A stretch of DNA of 10,004 nucleotides, from the NCBI GenBank assembly GCA_964521065.1, contig CAZFPQ010000261.1, forward strand, positions 1 to 10,004. Direction: 5' to 3'. Below are positions 1-7,200 of the stretch, one piece after another. The notes beneath the pieces were generated by a model. The model was not told where the DNA came from, searched no databases, and saw only the letters and a list, made by a program, of their open reading frames with translations. Source of the stretch: CAYVAP01 sp964521065 (GTDB lineage Bacteria; Bacteroidota; Bacteroidia; J057). Every line of letters begins with the position of its first letter. Positions within the stretch are counted from its first letter, which is position 1. The position numbers and the translations under genes are program-made.

Positions 1-992
1 GCAAAATACTTCTGCTTGCTTAACTTAAACATCTGACGCACCGTTTCGGCAATGGGGCCTTCGCCACGCATGCGTACGCCAAAGCGGCTGTTATTTAAGC
101 CTCCTCCATGGGCCTCAGAGATCTGGTGGACGACCTTATCCGCCCGGTCTGGATAATTGGCTCTTAGCCAGTTTTCGAAAATCCCTCCTACGGCACCGTT
201 CAAATGGACAAAGGTATAGCCCGCTCCTCTAGCGCCGGCTTCTGCCGACCGCTTAAGCAATTCAGGGATTTCATGGCTGTTTAGGCTAGGTATTACTGGG
301 CCCAGCATGACATGGACAGGAATACCGGCTTCACTCAGTTGTCGAACTGTGTCGAGTCGCTTAGCGGCCGAAGAAGTTCGCGGTTCCATCCGTCGGCGCA
401 GATCTTCATTTAAAGTCGTAATGGTAATCGCTACATGAACCAAATCATCTTTGGCCAGATCTTGGAGAAGGTCTAGATCTCTTAAAATGAGTCTATTTTT
501 GGTAATCAGGCTCACAGGATGGCGGTAGCGAGCGAATACATCCAAGCAGTCACGGGTGAGTTCAAATTTCTTTTCCAAGGGTTGGTAGCAGTCCGTATTC
601 CCACTAAACATGATGGGCGTAGCTTGCCATTTCTTATGGGTTAGCTCCTTCTCCAATAACTGGGGAGCATTTTTCTTAACGATGATGATGCGCTCAAAAT
701 CTAGTCCCGCAGAATACCCCCAATATTCGTGGGCATTCCGGGCATAGCAATAGCTGCATCCATGTTCGCATCCCTGATAGGGATTGATGGACCAACCAAA
801 GGGGATATCAGGGCTGCTTACTTTATTTAGAATCTTTTTGGGATGGTCATAAACCACCTGGGTTTCAGTCTTAGCCTCCCAGGCCTCATCCAAGCCCTCC
901 TCCGCCTCCGTGTCAAGCTCATGCTCCTTGAATCGATTGTGAGGGTTGATTTGACTACCTCGGCCTTTGAGATATCCTTGGTACGACTCCAT
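1..992 (-). CDS. PA0069-family radical SAM protein (C-terminus beyond window edge)
   Basis: This is a radical SAM enzyme of the PA0069/Rv2578c-like family, whose reaction is not established. The reading frame stays open for 330 codons from the ATG at 992-990 to the left edge, so the C-terminus is missing. The N-terminus carries the family signature (GRGSQINPHNRF at residues 10-21, then SPDIPFGWSINPYQGC). A CX3CX2C cluster follows at Cys75, Cys79 and Cys82 (CEHGCSYC), which binds the 4Fe-4S cluster that cleaves S-adenosylmethionine. Further family-like stretches are FSGNTDCYQPLEKK, ITKNRLILRDLDLL, HVAITITTLNEDLRRRMEPR and GAGYTFVHLNGAV, together forming the expected partial TIM barrel. The start is chosen because the family homology begins at this ATG. 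It lies 167 bases downstream of the metX-like gene on the same strand, so it may be cotranscribed, but no strong promoter or terminator settles this. Family assignment is confident; substrate is unknown. Confidence 0.9.
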   Translation of the reverse strand, partial: MESYQGYLKGRGSQINPHNRFKEHELDTEAEEGLDEAWEAKTETQVVYDHPKKILNKVSSPDIPFGWSINPYQGCEHGCSYCYARNAHEYWGYSAGLDFERIIIVKKNAPQLLEKELTHKKWQATPIMFSGNTDCYQPLEKKFELTRDCLDVFARYRHPVSLITKNRLILRDLDLLQDLAKDDLVHVAITITTLNEDLRRRMEPRTSSAAKRLDTVRQLSEAGIPVHVMLGPVIPSLNSHEIPELLKRSAEAGARGAGYTFVHLNGAVGGIFENWLRANYPDRADKVVHQISEAHGGGLNNSRFGVRMRGEGPIAETVRQMFKLSKQKYF

Positions 993-1159
993 GTTAAGTA
1001 GGTGATGTGATGTCGAGAGGCGAGATCTTGAGACAATAAGTTAATTCTTGGAGATTGAGAGGCGGGTCTTTTATTAGCCAATCTTCGGGTCAATAATCTT
1101 TTACCCGCAAGATGAATCCCGCAAATATCCCTAGCCAAATATACCAAAAACGATGGCAA
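993..1159. other. intergenic gap between metX-like gene and radical SAM gene
   Basis: This 167-base gap separates two minus-strand genes. I see no convincing intrinsic terminator after the upstream gene. A TANNTTTG-like box exists on the minus strand (TATATTTG at 1143-1136), but it has no TTTG at a proper distance. A short direct repeat (GAGAGGCG) occurs twice about 46 bases apart; its meaning is unknown. Readthrough from the upstream methionine unit is possible. Confidence 0.4.
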
Positions 1160-2182
1160 TTAGCTTGTTTTTTTAGCCAAAAAGTCTCTGACGCCACGAT
1201 CTAGCTGCTCCATTTCCACCAAGAATCCATCATGTCCAAAGTCAGAATGCAGTTGAGTAAAGGTCGCCAAGGGAATATGGCGGGCTAGAAATTCCTGTTC
1301 GGTGATGGGGAAGAGTAAATCGCTGTCTACCCCGATGACCAAGGTAGGGATGGTAAGCCCCCCTAAGACTTTTTCAATCGCTCCCCTACCTCGCCCTACA
1401 TGATGGCTATCCATGGCCTGAGATAAGGTCCAATAGGAAAAGGCATTGAAGCGCTGGGCAATTTTCTCTCCCATATAACGCTGGTAGGAACTGGCTTTGT
1501 AGCTGTTAAGTTGCTCGGAGTTGAGATCTGTTTGTTTGCGGTTATATACCTCATAGCTACGGTAAGACAACATGGCTATGCTGCGAGCCACCTTTAAGCC
1601 ATCAAGTCCAGCTTGGGCCTGGGATTCATTCCACGTAGGGTCTGCGGCAATGGCCATGCGTTGGCTTTCATTGAAGGCGATGCCCCAAGCCGAGTGCCTT
1701 GCATTGGTGGCTATGGGAATAAGGTTTCTAAATATTTCTGGGCGGAGCAATCCCCACTCTAATACTTGCTGCCCCCCTAGAGATCCTCCAATAAGCACCT
1801 CCACTTGTTTAAGCCCCAAAGACTCTCGGAGTAAATCAAAAGCCCGGACAATATCTCTATTGGTTAATGTTGGAAATTCATGAAACCAGGGTTCGTTGGT
1901 ATTGGGGTTTAGCGACAAAGCATGGGTAGAGCCATAACAGGAGCCGAGCATATTGGCACAGATCCACCCGTATTCTGAGGGATCAAATACCCCTCCTGCA
2001 TCAAATATGCCTGGCCACCAACTGGGAGCATCGCTGTTGCCAGTCAGTGCATGGCAGACCCAAACCAAGGGCTTTCCGGCCTGGCCAAAGCTACCTCCAA
2101 ACTCATAGGCCAAAGTAAATCCAGGCAGCACGGCTCCGCTTTCCAGCGGAAATGGATCAGGATAGTTAAAATAATGGGACAA
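1160..2182 (-). CDS. metX: homoserine O-acetyltransferase, alpha/beta hydrolase fold
   Basis: The enzyme transfers acetyl from acetyl-CoA to the homoserine hydroxyl, the committed step of methionine synthesis by direct sulfhydrylation, in the cytoplasm. Numbering here follows a longer frame that opens at 2302. The nucleophile elbow GGSLGG carries Ser174, the acid is in GVDSDLLFP (Asp328 most likely), and the catalytic His357 is in DFGHDGF. An oxyanion-hole stretch CHALTGNSD sits near residues 83-91. Family homology begins at SHYFNYPDPFPLESG. No in-frame ATG precedes it, so I place the start at the TTG at 2182-2180, giving 340 residues. Other in-frame TTGs are at 2302, about 2257 and about 2221; the one at 2302 lies inside a strong hairpin. 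It follows O-acetylhomoserine sulfhydrylase on the same strand, and its product is that enzyme's substrate. A homoserine O-succinyltransferase activity cannot be excluded from sequence alone, but the neighbour supports acetyl. The function is confident; the start is not. Confidence 0.9.
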   Translation of the reverse strand: MSHYFNYPDPFPLESGAVLPGFTLAYEFGGSFGQAGKPLVWVCHALTGNSDAPSWWPGIFDAGGVFDPSEYGWICANMLGSCYGSTHALSLNPNTNEPWFHEFPTLTNRDIVRAFDLLRESLGLKQVEVLIGGSLGGQQVLEWGLLRPEIFRNLIPIATNARHSAWGIAFNESQRMAIAADPTWNESQAQAGLDGLKVARSIAMLSYRSYEVYNRKQTDLNSEQLNSYKASSYQRYMGEKIAQRFNAFSYWTLSQAMDSHHVGRGRGAIEKVLGGLTIPTLVIGVDSDLLFPITEQEFLARHIPLATFTQLHSDFGHDGFLVEMEQLDRGVRDFLAKKTS

Positions 2183-2270
2183 GGCGATCTGCTTTAGTTG
2201 AAGTTGGAAACCATAGGACAAAACATGCTTGTTCCCTAAAGGCTCATTCTCGATCAAATATATATAAATA

Positions 2271-2308
2271 GAGAGATTGAGGCCGTGCTTTTCCGGCCAC
2301 AATCTCTC
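2271..2308 (-). terminator. strong hairpin in the gap between sulfhydrylase and acetyltransferase genes
   Basis: On the minus strand GAGAGATTG pairs perfectly with CAATCTCTC (9 bp). After one T-T mismatch, GGCCG pairs with CGGCC (5 bp), closing an 8-base loop. The 3' side is followed by an AU-rich run (TATTTATATATATTTG), not a pure U-tract. It could act as a partial terminator or attenuator that lowers metX relative to the upstream gene, or as an mRNA processing or stability element. The stem is certain; its role is inferred. Confidence 0.55.
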
Positions 2309-2329
2309 TTCGAGAATTCAATGAAGACA

Positions 2330-3652
2330 TTATGCTACTGGACTAGCGCCTATCTTGGCAAAAGCCTGTTCAAAGTCCCCTTTTAAGTCATCGATGTGCT
2401 CGTAACCAGTAGAGATTCGAAGCTTGGTCGGGGTTACTCCTGCCGCAAGTTGTTCCGCCTCATTGAGCTGTTGGTGGGTAGTAGAAGCGGGATGAATGAT
2501 CAAGGTCTTGGCGTCCCCTACGTTTGCCAAATGGCTAACTAGATGGAGATTGTTCACAAAGGTGACCGCATCTTCTCTCGAACCTTTCAGTTCCAGCGAG
2601 AAAACGCCACCAAAGCCATTGGTCAAATACTTCTTTGCGCGCTCATGATAGGGGCTGCTTTCTAATCCTGGATAATGAACCGCTTCAACCAGCGGGTGCT
2701 GCTCAAACCACTGGGCCAAGGCCAGGGCATTTTCTACGGTGCGCTGCACCCGCAGAGACAAGGTTTCTAACCCTTGGATAAACATAAAGGTATTAAAGGG
2801 GCTAGCGGCAGGGCCAAAGTCACGCAATCCCTCTACCCTAGCGCGCAGCGCAAAAGCCACGTTGGGCAATCCAATGGGATTATCGGGACCAAAAACGTCA
2901 TTGAAGACTAAGCCATGGTAACCTTCCGAGGGTTCACTAAAACCCGGAAACTTCCCATTACCGTAATCAAAGTTGCCTCCATCAATGATGACGCCACCGA
3001 TGCTGGTTCCATGGCCACCAATCCACTTAGTGGCAGAAGCCGTGACCACATTGGCTCCCCACTTCAACGGTTGAGCCAAGTAGCCTCCTGCCCCAAATGT
3101 ATTGTCCACGACCAACGGAATTCCGTGACGATGGGCAATCTCAGCCAAAGCTTCAAAATCCGGCACGCTGTATTCGGGGTTGCCGATGGTTTCGACATAG
3201 ATGGCCTTGGTTTTCTCATCGATCAAAGGCTCATAGCTTTCCGTATTCACTCCATCCGCCCAGCGCACCTCAATGCCAAGGCGCTTAAAGGCGACCTTAA
3301 ATTGATTATAGGTACCCCCATACAAATGTGAGCTTGAAACAAAGTTGTCGCCCGCTTGGAGTAAGTTGTTCAAAGCCAAGAACTGAGCCGCCTGCCCACT
3401 CCCGGTAGCTAAGGCCATGACGCCCCCTTCTAATGCAGCGATGCGCTTTTCAAACACATCGGTGGTGGGGTTCATGATGCGGGTATATATGTTTCCAAAT
3501 TCTTTTAAAGCAAAAAGGTTAGCCGCATGATCACTGTCATTGAAGACAAAGGAAGTGGTCTGGTAAATGGGTACTGCCCTAGATCCTGTAGTAGGATCGG
3601 CTTCTTGACCAGCGTGTAGTTGTAGCGTCTCAAATCGATAATTCTGACTCAT
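2330..3652 (-). CDS. metY: O-acetylhomoserine sulfhydrylase (PLP-dependent)
   Basis: This cytoplasmic PLP enzyme of the Cys/Met metabolism family converts O-acetylhomoserine and sulfide to homocysteine and acetate. From the ATG at 3652-3650 the protein has 440 residues, normal for the family. Visible landmarks are YTRIMNPTTDVFEKRIAALEGG (residues 56-77), the cofactor-contacting DNTFGAGG (183-190), and the PLP lysine Lys209 in SATKWIGGHG. The insertion after it (GNFDYGNGKFPGFSEPSEGYH) is typical of O-acetylhomoserine sulfhydrylases and argues against cystathionine gamma-synthase or beta-lyase. HPASTTHQQL (387-396) is the conserved substrate-carboxylate region. The frame stays open upstream to another ATG at 3829, but that 59-residue extension has no family resemblance. 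MSQNYRFETLQLHAGQ is the usual N-terminus. The upstream sequence is AT-rich with no clear Shine-Dalgarno. Expression is probably controlled by the SAM riboswitch in its leader. Confidence 0.94.
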   Translation of the reverse strand: MSQNYRFETLQLHAGQEADPTTGSRAVPIYQTTSFVFNDSDHAANLFALKEFGNIYTRIMNPTTDVFEKRIAALEGGVMALATGSGQAAQFLALNNLLQAGDNFVSSSHLYGGTYNQFKVAFKRLGIEVRWADGVNTESYEPLIDEKTKAIYVETIGNPEYSVPDFEALAEIAHRHGIPLVVDNTFGAGGYLAQPLKWGANVVTASATKWIGGHGTSIGGVIIDGGNFDYGNGKFPGFSEPSEGYHGLVFNDVFGPDNPIGLPNVAFALRARVEGLRDFGPAASPFNTFMFIQGLETLSLRVQRTVENALALAQWFEQHPLVEAVHYPGLESSPYHERAKKYLTNGFGGVFSLELKGSREDAVTFVNNLHLVSHLANVGDAKTLIIHPASTTHQQLNEAEQLAAGVTPTKLRISTGYEHIDDLKGDFEQAFAKIGASPVA

Positions 3653-3702
3653 GGTGATATAAAATTGTGAACTAGAATGAAGTATGAAAATGTTTGTTTG
3701 TA

Positions 3703-3730
3703 CAAAAACGATGAGGCACCTCCTCAAATC
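3703..3730 (-). terminator. terminator-like hairpin in the riboswitch leader
   Basis: On the minus strand TGAGG-AGGTG-CCTCA forms a 5-bp stem, extended by GA/TC across a 2-nt bulge, followed after TCG by TTTTT. It lies between the SAM aptamer and the start codon, where an attenuator would be expected. It is about 170 nt from the aptamer and rather weak, so the assignment is tentative. Confidence 0.35.
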
Positions 3731-3749
3731 CCAAAGGGACCAGGGTGTA

Positions 3750-3798
3750 GCAATGACAATTGGATGATGGATGGAAACTAAAAAGAGGTTGTCATTGC
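3750..3798 (-). repeat. perfect 10-bp inverted repeat in the leader
   Basis: GCAATGACAA (plus 3750-3759) and TTGTCATTGC (3789-3798) are exact reverse complements separated by 29 bases. In RNA they would form a long hairpin between aptamer and start codon. It could equally be an operator for a dimeric regulator, although the spacing is large for that. Role unknown. Confidence 0.5.
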
Positions 3799-3900
3799 CT
3801 TTACAAGCAACAACAGCAGCACCCTTCATTGGAAGCGATCAATGCAGGGGTCAATAAATCTGTGGAATAGGAAAGGTTCATGAATCTAGTCGTTGTTAAT

Positions 3901-3998
3901 GTCTATATATCCCTTTCGGGCCTGAATGGGGCACCTTCCGTTTACAGGAGGTTGCCAGAGGGTCAAAGAGTCAGGTCTCTAGCCTCTTCTTTATAGAC
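3901..3998 (-). ncRNA. SAM-I (S-box) riboswitch aptamer
   Basis: The aptamer is read on the minus strand. P1 is a perfect 7-bp helix (GTCTATA 3998-3992 with TATAGAC 3907-3901). P2 is AGAGG/CCTCT (3987-3983 with 3961-3957), topped by AGAG/CTCT (3980-3977 with 3970-3967) around the loop ACCTGA, with a TTGA internal element where the SAM-I kink-turn sits. The conserved CTGGCAACC enters P3, which ends in GGAAGGTGCC as in the S-box consensus. P4 is CCC-GAAA-GGG (3920-3911). The P2 loop CCTGA (3975-3971) is exactly complementary to TCAGG in J3/4 (3925-3921), the SAM-I pseudoknot. It precedes two methionine genes, the expected regulon; SAM binding should turn them off. Confidence 0.93.
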
Positions 3999-4020
3999 CG
4001 ACCTAGTTCACGAGATCGGT
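3997..4020 (-). promoter_or_regulatory. hairpin immediately 5' of the SAM aptamer, overlapping P1
   Basis: On the minus strand ACCGATCT (4020-4013) pairs with AGGTCGGT (4004-3997) to give 8 bp including one G-U, around an 8-nt loop. Its 3' arm contains the first two bases of aptamer P1, so the two helices cannot both be complete. With the predicted start site just upstream, this would be the first structure to form in the transcript. Confidence 0.45.
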
Positions 4021-4028
4021 GTGTGGAA

Positions 4029-4060
4029 CAAAGATGAAGTCAAGATGTTAAAAATCCAAA
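4029..4060 (-). promoter_or_regulatory. predicted Bacteroidota promoter for the SAM riboswitch / methionine unit
   Basis: On the minus strand a -33 box TTTG (4060-4057) is followed after 20 nt by CATCTTTG (4036-4029), matching TANNTTTG at all but the first base. Transcription would begin near 4022, a few bases before the hairpin and aptamer, which fits a riboswitch leader well. Confidence 0.55.
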
Positions 4061-4127
4061 CTTTCAATTTCATACGGGAAACTGATAAAAAAAGTTAGTC
4101 CACAAATGGCTAATTCCCAGTCCCATA

Positions 4128-4157
4128 CTTGACATTTCCGGTAAATGGTCAATTTTG
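4128..4157 (+). promoter_or_regulatory. possible promoter for the T9SS-secreted protein gene
   Basis: CTTG (4128-4131), 18 nt, then CAATTTTG (4150-4157) resembles the TTTG/TANNTTTG arrangement with one mismatch in each box. It would give a 5' UTR of about 90 nt. It lies about 70 bases from the divergent methionine promoter. The match is only moderate. Confidence 0.3.
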
Positions 4158-4254
4158 ATTGGCTACCCTTCATTTTAAAAATTCGATCTTATAAGTAACT
4201 TACGTTGCTAAAACTGAACTTTTACCAAAACCATCTAATTAATCTATCGAGGTC

Positions 4255-7200
4255 ATGAGAAGATTTACCCTTCTGGTTCTATCTATCTTGGTTGGAACGT
4301 CGGTATGGGCACAAGAGCTCTACCAAGTGAAACCAGGCGAACAACCCTCTAAACACATCTCTTCCCGCATCGACTCTCGCAGTGGACTGGAAACCAGCGT
4401 TGTCGCTGGAAACCCAGGACTCAGCTCGAGAATTCCTATGGGTACCACCCGAAATGGGGCGGTTACCAGTGTAAAGATTGGTGAAGCTACCAATGGATTT
4501 AACTCACTCCTACAGTCTGTTAACCAGCTCAGCGTAGTTAACCAATACAACTCCATTTATGCCATCCACCGTAGCAATACCGCAAACTGTGGTGGTAACA
4601 GCGGAGACTATCGTTTTGCTTATTCTACCGATGGGGGTGTTACTTGGCAGACCAACTCAGCCGGTGGCTGCTTTGGTTATGGCCCATTGAACACCAACAA
4701 CGCTACCCAGGCAGGTCGTTATCCTAGCGTATTCGCTTACAATCCCCCATCTTCTACGGCTTTTGCTGATGTTGACCTGGTTTATACCGGTCGTATCTCT
4801 GGAGCCAATGGGTGGGAAGGTAACGTAGCCGGTGTAGTAAATGACCCTTCAAACTTCACGAATCAAGCTACCAACGTTACCCAGGAGTTTTATCCCATGG
4901 CTACCTCTTTGGAAGACGGAACCTACACTTCCGCAGAGCGTGTGCCAGGTGAATACTTCATCCCTTCTCGTGTAAATGATGGTCCTGAAGAAGGAACCAT
5001 CGTGGTACGTAAAGGAGTATTGAACTCTACCACCAACCAAATTTCTTGGTCTATCGTGGACAGCGTCCGTAACCCACTTCCATACCTATTTGAAGGCTGG
5101 TTTATCAATCAGGCCATGGCCTTCTCTCCAGATGGACAGCACGGTTACATCGCCACTGTAGGTGACATGGACAATGGAGTAGAAGCTAGAGATTCTACCC
5201 TTGGCATCTTGGTATCTGAAAGCCATGATGGAGGAAATACTTGGTCTGATTTTGACGAAATCGACCTGAGCATCTTCGATAGCTTCCGCGACTCTATGAG
5301 CTCCTTCTGGGTGTTCAATGATACCGTTAACAATGTGGTTGTACCTGCAGGTAGTGGAAAAGCCATTTGCTGGGGCCAGTTGGATATGACCGTTGATAAA
5401 AATGGTGATCCTCACATCATCACCTGGTTTGGCAACAACTCTTTCTGGAGTCCTGATGACAGTGCTTACAACTTCCCTGGTTACACCATTTTCTTTGGTC
5501 TTCGCAAGTTTGTGGTTGACTTGACTCGGGACAACACTGGCAACTGGAATGGTATCTTCATCAATGACCTCAATACCTTCGATGGAGACTTTGGTGGTTT
5601 GACTGGAATTGAATCATATACCCAGGTATCACGCTCTGAGAATGGCCGTTACATCTTTTTCTCTTACACCGATACCGATACTACTGGCAACTTCCAAAGT
5701 AACGATAATACAGCGCCCAACATGATTACCATGGGCTACGATGTCGATACCCGCATGGCCACTACGCTAAATAACCGTACCATAAATGACCTCAACTGGG
5801 ATGGTTTGGCTTTGCTGGCGACCGTTGCGCCTACGGCCCTTGAAGGTGCAGGTTCAACCTACATCATGCCGACCATGATCTCTGACTTCGTGACGGGAGA
5901 CGGTACGGGCGAGACCAACTTCTGGTACTTCACCGATGTAGCCTTCGATACCGCTACTGAGTTCACTGAAAATGCCGTTTTCTTCAACAACTGTTTTGAC
6001 TTTGGTGTGGCTTTCACCAGCGTAGATCCTACTTGTGGGGTCAGCAATGGAGAACTTACCGCTAATGTAACTGGAGGAGTAGGCCCTTATTCTTACTCTT
6101 GGACTGGCAGTGGAGCCGCTGGTAACATCACCGGTACCGTATCTGGACTCGCTCCTGGCGAATACGGCGTAACCGTATCTGATGACCAAGGTTGTGAAAC
6201 TGAGTTGACCTTCGTTCTAGAATCTGATGGAGCGGCTACTTTGGCTGCCTCCACCCTTACAGATATCTCCTGTAACGGATTCGACGACGGAAACGCCATA
6301 GTAGTTCCTACCGGTGGTACCGCTCCATTTACCTACATGTGGAGTAATGGTGAAATGAATGACACGGCCTTCAGCTTGCCTGCTGGTTTGAATACTGTCC
6401 AAGTAACCGATGATAACGACTGTGTCTCTTTCGCAGAAGTAACCATTGTTGAGCCAGACTCCATTGATGTATTGACCATTTTAGATGGCTCTACTACTTG
6501 CTTTGGAGATACAGATGGATCTGTTTTCGTCGAGGCTGTTGGTGGAACTGGCAACCTAACCTACATGTGGGATGGCGGCACCATGGGTCAAACTCTTGCT
6601 GACCTTGACTCTGGTAGCTATAGTGTTACCATTACCGATGACAATGGCTGTACCACTACCGCCACCGCTACGGTTAGCTACCCTGATCCTATCGTTGTCA
6701 CTGCCTCTGAATTGCTACCTGATGACGATCCAAACCTACCTAACAACGGTGCGATCAACGTAAACTTTGACCAGCCTGGTAATGGTCCTGGTTATACCAT
6801 CGTGGCCCGTCTGATTGAAGCTCTTGGCCAGACACAAGATACTGTTCTGCAAACCAAGACCTCTAACAACACCAGTGACGAACAGTTGCTGTTGCTATGT
6901 GGTGGTGTTTACGAGATCACTGTTACTGATGTAAGTGGATGTGTGGGTATCGATACCACTGAAATCACCGGTAACGCATGTTCATTTGTAGTCAACAACA
7001 TCCGCAACGCTGGTCTAGAAAGCATCCAAGTCTTCCCTAACCCTACTGAGGGTGAGTTGGAGGTAGAACTGGTTCTGACCAACGCTTCTGAAGTAAGCCT
7101 CGAGCTGATCAATGCTCAAGGCAAACTGATCGAGCGCAGAGATGCTGGTCGCGTAGGCGAGTTGTTTACTCGCTTTGACCTGAGCAACCAAGCTAGTGGC

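Larger units (their letters stand above)
3653..3900 (-). promoter_or_regulatory. long leader between SAM aptamer and sulfhydrylase start (expression platform region)
   Basis: This 248-nt stretch lies between the 3' strand of aptamer helix P1 and the start codon, and should hold the expression platform. It contains a perfect 10-bp inverted repeat (3798-3789 with 3759-3750, 29-nt loop) and a terminator-like hairpin (3730-3703), both listed separately. An in-frame ATG at 3829 opens a 59-codon extension of the sulfhydrylase that I regard as non-coding. A short segment CGACTAG (3892-3886) can pair with a segment just 5' of P1. Confidence 0.5.

Noticed and set aside
1122..1148. Possible minus-strand promoter (TTTG near 1148-1145, GATATTTG 1129-1122) for the radical SAM gene
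   Set aside because: Spacing is only 15 nt and the first base of the -7 box is wrong; the better TATATTTG box at 1143-1136 lacks a TTTG at a usable distance.
827..1159. 110-codon minus-strand open frame across the start of the radical SAM gene
   Set aside because: It is in a different frame from the clear radical SAM protein that overlaps it, has an Arg-rich shadow composition and shows no family resemblance.
2183..2302. Longer acetyltransferase starting at TTG 2302
   Set aside because: The start codon sits in the 3' part of the 5' arm of a strong hairpin, and the first 40 residues do not resemble the family N-terminus.
2915..3331. 138-codon plus-strand open frame opposite the sulfhydrylase gene
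   Set aside because: Antisense shadow of a well-conserved enzyme; no domain or start-site support.
3653..3829. N-terminal extension of the sulfhydrylase from an ATG at 3829
   Set aside because: Family homology and normal length start at the ATG at 3652; the extension lies in the riboswitch leader and has no recognisable protein features.
6013..6690. DNA-level tandem repeat within the large secreted gene
   Set aside because: The three units are similar as SprB protein domains but diverged in nucleotide sequence, so this is a domain repeat, not a recent DNA duplication.
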